9,897 bases of DNA from Hungatella sp. UBA4396 (GTDB lineage: Bacteria; Bacillota; Clostridia; Lachnospirales; Lachnospiraceae), in assembly GCA_002389905.1 (NCBI GenBank), contig DGRE01000065.1, positions 1 through 9,897 on the forward strand, read 5' to 3'. Below, one piece after another: positions 1 through 5,866 of this stretch. The translations under genes were made by a program, and so were the position numbers. The number at the start of each line of letters is the position of its first letter. Position 1 is the first letter of the stretch. The notes beneath the pieces were generated by a model. It saw nothing but the letters and a program-made list of their open reading frames with translations, was not told the DNA's origin and searched no databases.

Positions 1-12
1 TTGACTTTTCAT
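1..12 (-). CDS. Start of a gene running off the left edge
   Basis: The minus strand has an ATG at 12-10 preceded by a good Shine-Dalgarno sequence (AGGAGA, complement of 19-24) at a spacing of six bases. Only four codons (M-K-S-Q) lie inside the window, so the product cannot be identified. It follows a decayed SIS-domain isomerase gene on the same strand by about 55 bp, so it may be the next gene of a former sugar-phosphate operon; that is inference from position only. Confidence 0.3.
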
Positions 13-67
13 AGCTGGTCTCCTGAAGACTGCTTAAATAGCAACGCATTTTTATTCTCAGTTCAGT

Positions 68-279
68 TTATTCTAATGGAAATGGTTCTGTGCGGTTTTC
101 TATGCAATTAAACAAGATTTTATGATAAATTTCTGAAATTCATATATATCATTGAAGAGACTTAGTGTCTGTTTTGGCTGGAATAATAATCGTTCCGCCA
201 AGGACAAATTATGCCTTCCAGGAATCAGAATCACAGCATCAACAAATGTAGAAACTGTTTGCTTACTATCCCGAATTAA
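68..279 (-). pseudogene. Remnant of a SIS-domain sugar-phosphate isomerase gene
   Basis: The minus strand from 279 to 103 reads 59 codons beginning LIRDSKQTVSTFVDAVILIPG and continuing with FQPKQTLSLFND. This matches the late part of SIS domains of the 6-phospho-3-hexuloisomerase (Hxl/PHI) type, where a 'T-S-x-x-S-x-x-x-x-x-A-D-V-V-x-x-I-P-G' strand is followed by 'S-I-Q-P-M-G-S-L-F-E-Q'. The reading frame is closed upstream by TAA at 280-282 and has no start codon. It then meets TAG at 100-102. The neighbouring frame finishes ...PLE and TAA at 68-70, which resembles the usual ...LE ending of the family, so a frameshift near the 3' end is likely. The N-terminal two thirds of the gene are absent. 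The family call rests on motif recall only. Confidence 0.55.
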
Positions 280-360
280 TTAGTATTTTAAATGAAGATA
301 ATAGAGTAGTTGGTAAGAATGTCACCTATTTATCACCGCTAAAATTAGAATCATAATAAA

Positions 361-404
361 AAGATAAGGGATTGATACTAGAAACAATATCAATCCCTTA
401 TCTT
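361..404 (-). terminator. Intrinsic terminator of the ABC exporter operon
   Basis: Two 17-base arms (361-377 and 388-404) are perfect reverse complements around a 10-base loop (378-387). Read on the minus strand the stem is followed immediately by a T-rich tract (CTTTTTATTATG) at about 362-350. It lies about 30 bp beyond the stop codon of the permease gene. These are the hallmarks of a rho-independent terminator for the minus-strand operon. On the plus strand no T-run follows the stem, so it should work in one direction only. Confidence 0.85.
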
Positions 405-433
405 CATTCACAATATTTTCAGATGCTCCGATA

Positions 434-2014
434 TTACAGCGCCGCGTCTCTTCGCTGGAACAGGCTAATTCCGATTCCAGCCAGCATGATTGTCACAATA
501 TACAGCGCCAGCGGTGCGGCCATTGGCTGGACGGCTTTTAACGGTGTAATCCAGGAGAAGGGGGAAAGGGCGTAGAGGACTTCGGGAATCTGTTGCTGCT
601 CCCAGAAGATCTCCATAAGGAGAAACAGAGTGAGCACGCCATAACTGATTCCGCTCATCCATCTTGGCAGCGTACCGAAAAGTAACAGTGCGATACCACC
701 AATAGTCCAGATTGCCGGAATCATCCCTGTCATTTCAAAGAAAAGCCTGGAAAGCGCTGTGCCGTCCCCAGTACCGATTACCGCACCCAAGCCGGCGCAG
801 AATCCAGACATCAGCATGATAGCCGCCGAACCACCGAAGATGTAGACCATATGGCTCAGGACCAGCCTTTCCCGCTGCACTGGCAAAGACAATAATGTTT
901 CGCCTTTTGCCGTCTCTTCCCGGCGAAGAATACCTGCCGACATCATCACATAAATAGAAATCAGCATCCCGAAAATATACAACATCAGAGATAAAAACGC
1001 CCGGTCTATACCGCCCAGCCGCTTAATCAGACTTGTCAGAGCCTCCGCTGAGCTGACGGCGTTCACCATTAAGTAACTGGCGTAGCCCATGGCGAAGGAA
1101 AAGATTCCGTAAAAGCAAAACCATGCGAGAAACAGGCTCTTTTGCGTGCGCCAGGCAAGAGCACTAAGATTACAAAGCCCCGGCTTTGCGAAAGCTCTGC
1201 CCGTCCGTTGGGGCACAAGTCCCGCGCCAACATCCCGATGCGCCATCAACCACATAGACAGGGCCGCCAGCGCCGCACCCAACACAAGCGGAATTAAAAG
1301 CATTATGAAATGCTCTCCGGCAAAGGGCCGCACCAACAACGGCCATTCCAGCGGATTGAAGTAAGCAAGAAGATTTTGTCCGCCGCTCACATTCCACATA
1401 ATATGCAGTCCAAACAGTGCTCCAAGCAGTCCAAAAGACATCCCCCGTGCCGCCGTGGCACTTACAAAGAACTGCGCAACTGTTCCTGCCAGAATCCCCA
1501 ACACAGAAGCAGAAGCAAAGAAACCCAAGCAGTGGGCCAGTGAACCGATAACCTCTAAACCAAGTGCAACCATTGTAAATATGGTCAGCAGTGCCGCGAT
1601 GGCGTTAGTGACGATCATACTTATACATGCCGCCGTCAAGGTTGCAAGGCTGCCGGTAACATTGGCTTCCAGCAGCTCCCGCTTGCCTTGTTCTTCGGAC
1701 AGCCGGGTGTGGCGAATCATGTGGATCATACTGAAAATCCCGCCTAACAGCACTAAAAACACTTTGGTACGCCAAGCGACAAATCCGGCCACTGAAATAT
1801 CCAGCAACGGCCCGTGCATAGCATTTGTCAATGGATCAATGAGACTGATACCCATCTCTGCCAACGCGTTCTGCGTAGGGAACAGCACTAGTGACGATAT
1901 GGTATTAATGGCCACCCATATTCCGGGCAGCAGCAGCCAGACAAGTGTGAAGATGCGGTTTTGACGCAGATATAGCTTGGTAAGAGAAAGTGTTCCGTGA
2001 AAATATTTCTTCAC
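434..2014 (-). CDS. ABC-2 type exporter permease, TnrB3-like (two-halved)
   Basis: Integral-membrane subunit of an ABC exporter, 526 residues from a GTG start at 2014. About twelve hydrophobic segments are visible, the first around residues 21-43 and the last next to the C-terminal FQRRDAAL. Both halves carry a cytoplasmic motif of the type R-x(3-5)-E-x-x-G-x-x-E-L-L (RLSEEQGKRELLE in the first half, RREETAKGETLLSLPVQRERL in the second). This doubled motif marks the large permeases annotated as exporters of polyketide antibiotics (COG3559-like). The open frame extends upstream to 2242, but those codons overlap the ATPase gene and make a polar, non-membrane sequence. The GTG overlaps the ATPase stop (GTGA, 4 bp) and has a GGGGGCG ribosome site, so translation is probably coupled. 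It pairs with the ATPase at 2011-2751. The exported substrate is unknown; a drug, peptide or lipid-like toxin would fit the family. Confidence 0.88.
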   Translation of the reverse strand: MKKYFHGTLSLTKLYLRQNRIFTLVWLLLPGIWVAINTISSLVLFPTQNALAEMGISLIDPLTNAMHGPLLDISVAGFVAWRTKVFLVLLGGIFSMIHMIRHTRLSEEQGKRELLEANVTGSLATLTAACISMIVTNAIAALLTIFTMVALGLEVIGSLAHCLGFFASASVLGILAGTVAQFFVSATAARGMSFGLLGALFGLHIMWNVSGGQNLLAYFNPLEWPLLVRPFAGEHFIMLLIPLVLGAALAALSMWLMAHRDVGAGLVPQRTGRAFAKPGLCNLSALAWRTQKSLFLAWFCFYGIFSFAMGYASYLMVNAVSSAEALTSLIKRLGGIDRAFLSLMLYIFGMLISIYVMMSAGILRREETAKGETLLSLPVQRERLVLSHMVYIFGGSAAIMLMSGFCAGLGAVIGTGDGTALSRLFFEMTGMIPAIWTIGGIALLLFGTLPRWMSGISYGVLTLFLLMEIFWEQQQIPEVLYALSPFSWITPLKAVQPMAAPLALYIVTIMLAGIGISLFQRRDAAL

Positions 2015-2751
2015 GTTAATCGCCCCCTTTCGCAATCCTTCTTGTAGTAGTTCAAGAATAATGCTTCCAATGTAGGTGGTTCCTGTTGATGGATAAGTGC
2101 TTTTAGTTCTTCCATACTGCATTCTTCGATCATTTTCCCTCCACGGATGACGCCGATTTGGTCGCAAACGGCTTCCACTTCCGAAAGAATATGGCTGGAG
2201 AGAAACACAGTCTTTCCAGCATCCTGCATCTCCTTGACGCACTGCTGGAATATGCCCTCCATCAGTGGATCAAGACCGGTTGTGGGTTCATCGAGGATAA
2301 GCAGCTCCACATCGGATACAAAGGCTGAGATCAGCGCCACTTTCTGACGGTTGCCTTTGGAGTAGGTCTTGCATTTTTTTGTGGGATCGAGATCGAACCG
2401 TTCAATAAACTGCTTCCGGCGTTCCTTGGAATAGTTACCCCGCATCTGGCCGAGAAAATCGATGACCTCACCGCCGGTCATGTTATCCCAGAGCTGTACA
2501 TCGCTGGGCACATAAGCCAAACGCTTGTGCAGTTCCACCGCATCCTGCCAAGGGTCGCCGCCCAGCAGCTTTACTTGCCCGTCGTTCTTTTTCAGCAAGC
2601 CAAGCAAAATACGGATGGTAGTGGATTTTCCCGCACCGTTGGGGCCGATAAAGCCGTAAATACTGCCCTGAGGTACGGAAAGATCAAGGCCGTTCAGAGC
2701 GGAGGTCTTGCCAAACCGCTTGATTAAGCCATGTATTTCGATAGCAGACAT
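2011..2751 (-). CDS. ABC transporter ATP-binding protein, ABC-2 export type
   Basis: Cytoplasmic ATPase subunit of 246 residues, normal for a single ABC domain with a short C-terminal tail. Visible motifs in order: Walker A GPNGAGKST at 36-44, Q-loop Gln86 (VPSDVQLWDNMTG), signature YSKGNRQK at 130-137 (a degenerate LSGGQ typical of the CcmA-like ABC-2 exporters), Walker B LLILDEP at 150-156 with catalytic Glu155, D-loop GLDP at 159-162 and switch His187 (FLSSHIL). The ATG at 2751 follows a strong AGGAGG ribosome site. The gene sits 14 bp after the TetR gene and overlaps the permease by 4 bp, so the three are one operon. It should energise export by the adjacent permease. Assignment to family is firm; substrate is not known. 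Confidence 0.95.
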   Translation of the reverse strand: MSAIEIHGLIKRFGKTSALNGLDLSVPQGSIYGFIGPNGAGKSTTIRILLGLLKKNDGQVKLLGGDPWQDAVELHKRLAYVPSDVQLWDNMTGGEVIDFLGQMRGNYSKERRKQFIERFDLDPTKKCKTYSKGNRQKVALISAFVSDVELLILDEPTTGLDPLMEGIFQQCVKEMQDAGKTVFLSSHILSEVEAVCDQIGVIRGGKMIEECSMEELKALIHQQEPPTLEALFLNYYKKDCERGRLT

Positions 2752-2765
2752 ATCATTTTCCTCCT

Positions 2766-3392
2766 TTACTGTTTATAGAAACATTTGCGCAGCACTTCCA
2801 GATACTCGTTAAAGTCAGTGTTGAGCGCTTCAATGTTGATGTCTACCACCTTTTTCTCTCCAATCAATTCGAGTGAACGGTTGCCGTAGTTCTCCAGCGC
2901 CCAAGAGATAAGGTCTCGGATTTTGTCGGACGGAACGTCCTGCCGGAACAAAGATGTATCTAAATTGCCCAGCAGACATTCGTAGCCATAATTTATCATC
3001 TTTTCAAGCAGCTCTTTCAGATCTGCAGCGATTTCGGGTGACTTTTCCACGGTCAGCCGCTTGATAAACTCGAACATCGGGGGGTGACGTTGATAAACCG
3101 CTCCTTTAAGCATGGCGGCCCGGCGGTAACGAATGAGCAGGTCGCCGCTGCAAGGGCCGATCTGCTCGTAAAATTCCTTGCTGACCACCTCAAATACAAA
3201 GTCACAAAGGAAGAAGAACAAATCTTTCTTGCTCACAAAGTAGTGGAACAGAGCTCCTTTTGAGATGCCTGCCGCCTTTACCATTTCGTTGGTGGAAGCC
3301 AGATCATAACCTTTTGCAGCAAATTCCAGCAGCGCCGAATTTATGATAATATCCCGCTTTTCTTCTTTTAGTCCCATGAAATTTTTATGCAT
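2766..3392 (-). CDS. TetR/AcrR-family repressor of the exporter operon
   Basis: A 208-residue DNA-binding regulator. The N-terminal helix-turn-helix spans about residues 15-60: a first helix with AKGYD at 26-30, then the ASTNEMVKAAGISKGALFHY turn and recognition helix at 32-51, and SKKDL at 54-58. The remaining about 150 residues form the variable ligand-binding and dimerisation domain. The open frame continues upstream to 3509, but the chosen ATG (3392) follows an AAGGAG site (3403-3409) and lies downstream of the promoter and both operators; any start farther upstream would lie inside them. Because the two palindromic sites cover its own promoter, it very probably represses itself and the ABC genes until an effector, perhaps the exported compound, releases it. 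The effector cannot be deduced. Confidence 0.93.
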   Translation of the reverse strand: MHKNFMGLKEEKRDIIINSALLEFAAKGYDLASTNEMVKAAGISKGALFHYFVSKKDLFFFLCDFVFEVVSKEFYEQIGPCSGDLLIRYRRAAMLKGAVYQRHPPMFEFIKRLTVEKSPEIAADLKELLEKMINYGYECLLGNLDTSLFRQDVPSDKIRDLISWALENYGNRSLELIGEKKVVDINIEALNTDFNEYLEVLRKCFYKQ

Positions 3393-3417
3393 CGTTACCA
3401 CACTCCTTATATATGAA

Positions 3418-3470
3418 TTGACCACATTGGTCGGTGATTTCAATATAACACAACCGACCAGTGTGGTCAA
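3418..3470 (-). promoter_or_regulatory. Sigma-A promoter with paired TetR-type operators
   Basis: On the minus strand, TTGACC (-35, 3470-3465) and TATATT (-10, 3447-3442) are separated by exactly 17 bp. The region is a large imperfect inverted repeat: an 18-base arm at 3418-3435 and one at 3453-3470 match with a single mismatch. Each arm itself contains a 13-bp palindrome GACCANNNTGGTC (3420-3432 and 3456-3468), with centres 36 bp apart. One palindrome overlaps the -35 element and spacer, the other the start-site region just before the ribosome site. This is the layout expected for tight autorepression by the TetR-family product of the first gene. That the TetR protein binds here is inference; the promoter and repeats are read directly. 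Confidence 0.85.
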
Positions 3471-3826
3471 TATCAAATTTCTAACAATTGCAAAAAATTG
3501 ACAAAGCAATCTACAGGACCGCTGATTAAGTGCAAGAGGCTGAAAAAGGTAAAAAAGGCAAAGGTAAAGGCAAAGGAACTTTTGGAAATGGTAGAGCTGC
3601 CTGCTGAAAATGGTAAAGCTAAGATTTTCAGGAGGGTGGGGATATTAGCCTTACTAAATTAGGCATCGAAAAATACAGGTTGTCATGTTATAATTAGTAT
3701 ACCTTTTATATAGAAGTATATTTAGATGGAAATTTTGCAATTATAACTGCACATGCTGCAATAAAGGAAGAATCTTAAGCATGTAAACAGAAATTTATGC
3801 TGAGAATATTGAAATATATATAGTTT
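3471..3826. other. Gene-free stretch with a Lys-rich open frame and AAAGGN repeat
   Basis: No convincing gene is seen here. The plus strand has an open frame from a TTG at 3498 to a TAG at 3660-3662 (54 codons). Its middle is Lys-rich (RLKKVKKAKVKAK) and is followed by ELLEMVELPAENGKAKIF, which has the look of a former protein end. It lacks a ribosome site and an ATG. Its Lys-rich part is encoded by a short hexamer repeat (AAAGGY units at 3554-3577). A GGAGGGTGGGG tract at 3631-3641 resembles a ribosome site but has no gene after it. A TGTTATAAT extended -10-like box lies at 3686-3694. I do not recognise the origin of this stretch. Confidence 0.3.
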
Positions 3827-4214
3827 TTGAGAAGAAAGGGGTATCAATTCTTGCTCCGGAAATTTATACCAATTACAATCATGATACCTTCTATTGTAAT
3901 AGGTGGGATTGCGATGTGTCGAAATCATGTTTCCGCTATGATTTGGGGACAAAATATTGCTTGCTTTTTATTAATGAGTTTTATCTCTAGCAATATTGCC
4001 AATGCCTTTTCTTCTTTTTCCACCTGGAAATGCGAAAATAACTTCAAGGTGCATTGGCTGTTATTATATAATCATCATAATATCAACATTAATTGGAAAC
4101 TTTCCGGTTCCTTTGATGGGATATGGAGTATCACCTATAATAGGTTTTTGCTTATCGTTTACTTGGTATCTTAATTCTAAATATATTTCAAATAAATTTT
4201 CTATTATTGCATAA
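3827..4214 (+). pseudogene. Decayed integral-membrane protein gene (frameshifted, shortened)
   Basis: Two overlapping plus-strand frames each give membrane-protein sequence over part of the interval. Frame one (TTG at 3827) yields KFIPITIMIPSIVIGGIAMC and then WGQNIACFLLMSFISSNIA, about two hydrophobic segments, before turning into polar, implausible sequence after about 3990. Frame two (from about 3996) yields MPFLLFPPGNAKITSRCIGC followed by a hydrophobic helix and NFPVPLMGYGVSPIIGF, ending at a TAA at 4212-4214. The P-x-P-L-x-G-Y-G-x-S-P-I stretch resembles the final helices of small FtsW/RodA-like polytopic proteins of Clostridia. The simplest reading is an N-terminal and a C-terminal piece of one membrane protein joined out of frame with the middle deleted. 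The family is uncertain; the decay is better supported than the identity. Confidence 0.45.
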
Positions 4215-4224
4215 GTACATTTTC

Positions 4225-4252
4225 TTGTAAGATATAGTCATATTGATAAAAT
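4225..4252 (+). promoter_or_regulatory. Possible promoter of the VOC gene
   Basis: TTGTAA at 4225-4230 and TAAAAT at 4247-4252 are 16 bp apart, about 58 bp before the ATG at 4311. This is an acceptable but not strong sigma-A match in an AT-rich region, so chance occurrence is possible. Confidence 0.3.
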
Positions 4253-4310
4253 AAGTATTTGCCGGGCAGTATCGTGCTGTAAGTTTTTTATATTATGGGG
4301 GGTAACTCAA

Positions 4311-4775
4311 ATGAAATATCAAGGTGTGTGTATAGCAGTAAAAGATGTAAACCTTTCTAAAAAGTTTTATCAGGATTTGTTTGAACTTGAAGTATTTCAA
4401 GACTATGGTATGAATCTTTCTTTTGGAGAATTGTCTTTGCAGCAGAGGTTTCATTGTCTGTTAGATATTCCGGAAGAAAGCGTATTGAAGCAATCTCATA
4501 ATATGGAGTTGTATTTTGAGGAAGATAAGTTTGATGAATTTATTGCAAAATTAGAGAAGCGCAATGACATTAGGTACATAGGGGACGGCGTTAAAGAAGC
4601 AGGATGGGGACAACGCACCATACGTTTTTATGATTTGGACGGACACATTATTGAAGTTGGAGAGAATATGAAAATGGTTGTAAAGCGTTTTCTTGATTCG
4701 GGAATGTCATTGTCTGAAACTTCCAAACGCATGGATGTGTCTGTATCAGACTTGGAAATACTTTTGCGGAGTTAA
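4311..4775 (+). CDS. VOC-superfamily protein with C-terminal helical (HTH-like) tail
   Basis: A 154-residue cytoplasmic protein of the glyoxalase/bleomycin-resistance (VOC) fold. The first module is GVCIAVKDVNLSKKFYQDLF at 5-24, and the second half contains NMELYFE at 64-70 and GWGQRTIRFYDLDGHIIEVGE at 98-118. Gly5 occupies the place where metal-dependent members usually have the first ligand His, so this may be a binding rather than a metal-dependent catalytic protein. Residues about 122-154 (VKRFLDSGMSLSETSKRMD and on) are beyond the VOC fold and read like a small helix-turn-helix. This tail occurs in a recognisable Clostridial subfamily. The ATG at 4311 follows a GGGGGGT site at 4297-4303. 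It appears to be a single gene. The substrate or ligand is unknown. Confidence 0.85.
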   Translation: MKYQGVCIAVKDVNLSKKFYQDLFELEVFQDYGMNLSFGELSLQQRFHCLLDIPEESVLKQSHNMELYFEEDKFDEFIAKLEKRNDIRYIGDGVKEAGWGQRTIRFYDLDGHIIEVGENMKMVVKRFLDSGMSLSETSKRMDVSVSDLEILLRS

Positions 4776-4840
4776 TCTTTGTATAATATGAGCGTCATCT
4801 AAAAATTCGTAAATAGGTTAGTTCGATGCAGAGAGACGAA

Positions 4841-4870
4841 CTTTCCAGTGCAGAATGGAAGGGATTTTTA
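4841..4870 (+). terminator. Possible weak terminator after the VOC gene
   Basis: A 7-bp stem, CTTTCCA (4841-4847) with TGGAAGG (4856-4862) including one G-T pair, has an 8-base loop and is followed by GATTTTTA. It is a plausible but weak intrinsic terminator. Its left arm overlaps by two bases the right arm of another small hairpin (AGTTCG 4820-4825 with CGAACT 4837-4842). Confidence 0.35.
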
Positions 4871-4895
4871 AATACACTTGTTGAGGTGAGTTGTG

Positions 4896-5681
4896 ATGTT
4901 TAATTTTGGAAGACCAACATATATTTTTGATTCGTGTGTTAGACAAGGTTATGTTCAGTTGAAGAATGCGATTCTTGTTGGTATTTTGTGCATTTGTGCA
5001 CCATTATTGACAGCAGGATGCAGCGCTGACGCAGACGATAAGGTACAATCTGAGAATAACATGGAAACAACTGTTTTATCCGAAGATAATCAGGAAGAAC
5101 GTATAGAAGAAAATGAATATTATGAGAAAGTGATATCAGCTGCAAGAGAATGCATTGTAAAGAAAGAGGAAGAAATACCGTTGGAGTATGGTTTTAGCAC
5201 TGTTATAAAAACAAGTGGGGCTGATGAGACACTGGGGTATTTAATAGAAGATGTAGATGGTGACGGAGTCGATGAGCTGATTTGGGGAGGAAATACAACG
5301 GATCCATCACTTAGTGGTACGTGGAATGGCGTTATCTATGGCATGTATACAATTTCTGACGGAGAGCTTATTCATGTATTAAATGGATGGGAGCGTAACA
5401 GATATTACTTCTGTGAGAATGGGATGATTGCAAATGAAGGTGCCAGCGGTGCTGCGAACTTTAGCTATTCTTATTTTAATTTTTATGGATCAGAGCTTCA
5501 ATTAGTGGAATCAGTTATTTATGATGGGACGAAAGATAGGGTTAATCCATGGTTTTATTCAACGATGTCGGAAGATGATGCGGAAAATGCAGAACCAATC
5601 AGTGAGGAACAGGCAGAAGAAATTATTGAAAAGTATGTTTACGAACATCCAACATTTATTCCGTTTATGGAGGAAAATTAG
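4896..5681 (+). CDS. Secreted lipoprotein with a DxDGDGxDE calcium-type loop, function unknown
   Basis: 261 residues from ATG 4896. The hydrophobic stretch AILVGILCICAPLLTAGC ends in a lipobox (L-T-A-G-C, Cys42), so it should be exported and lipid-anchored on the outer face of the membrane. An acidic, low-complexity linker (about residues 45-75) follows. Residues 119-127 read DVDGDGVDE, an EF-hand/FG-GAP-like acidic loop of the kind seen in many Clostridial surface proteins, then a region rich in Tyr, Trp and Gly and a Glu-rich C-terminal end. The ATG has a GAGGTG site at 4883-4888; GTG 4893 is equally open. A TTG at 4959 would give a more classical signal peptide (KNAILVG...) with a weaker AAGG site, since the 23 residues before it are unusually long for an n-region. 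The gene stands alone. No known family is recognised. Confidence 0.75.
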   Translation: MFNFGRPTYIFDSCVRQGYVQLKNAILVGILCICAPLLTAGCSADADDKVQSENNMETTVLSEDNQEERIEENEYYEKVISAARECIVKKEEEIPLEYGFSTVIKTSGADETLGYLIEDVDGDGVDELIWGGNTTDPSLSGTWNGVIYGMYTISDGELIHVLNGWERNRYYFCENGMIANEGASGAANFSYSYFNFYGSELQLVESVIYDGTKDRVNPWFYSTMSEDDAENAEPISEEQAEEIIEKYVYEHPTFIPFMEEN

Positions 5682-5696
5682 TATAGGGGATGTGTT

Positions 5697-5786
5697 ATGC
5701 TGGAGAAAGCAATAAATGTAGAAATGGTTGCAATGATGAGATATTGTGTTCAAAAGGGGATAAGACAGTTTAGCCATCATGTATAA
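5697..5786 (+). CDS. Possible small ORF, 29 residues
   Basis: ATG at 5697 preceded by AGGGGA at a spacing of about seven bases opens a 29-codon frame (MLEKAINVEMVAMMRYCVQK to FSHHV) between the lipoprotein and dppA genes, closed by TAA at 5784-5786. The ribosome site is good and the N-terminal part could form a helix. I do not recognise it, and its size makes chance or a gene remnant as likely as a real microprotein. Confidence 0.22.
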   Translation: MLEKAINVEMVAMMRYCVQKGIRQFSHHV

Positions 5787-5866
5787 CCTTGCAAGTATTT
5801 TTCGGAAAAGAAGTTATTGAGTGAGTTTAATATTTTATTAAAGAACCATTTGAAAGGTGTGATATT

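Noticed and set aside
1146..1964. Plus-strand open frames opposite the permease gene
   Set aside because: They are antisense shadows of the GC-rich permease gene, with no family motifs and no ribosome sites.
2015..2242. N-terminal extension of the permease frame up to 2242
   Set aside because: It overlaps the ATPase gene for its whole length and encodes polar, non-membrane sequence. The GTG at 2014 has a ribosome site and the usual 4-bp coupling overlap.
434..3392. Calling the ABC operon a named antibiotic-resistance system
   Set aside because: The permease family is named after polyketide exporters, but nothing in the sequence reveals the substrate, so no resistance is claimed.
3393..3509. 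N-terminal extension of the TetR frame up to 3509
   Set aside because: It runs through the promoter and both operators. The ATG at 3392 has its own ribosome site and gives a normal TetR N-terminus.
3686..3694. TGTTATAAT extended -10 box
   Set aside because: There is no matching -35 element, and the only downstream candidate is a decayed gene. Such boxes are common by chance in AT-rich DNA.
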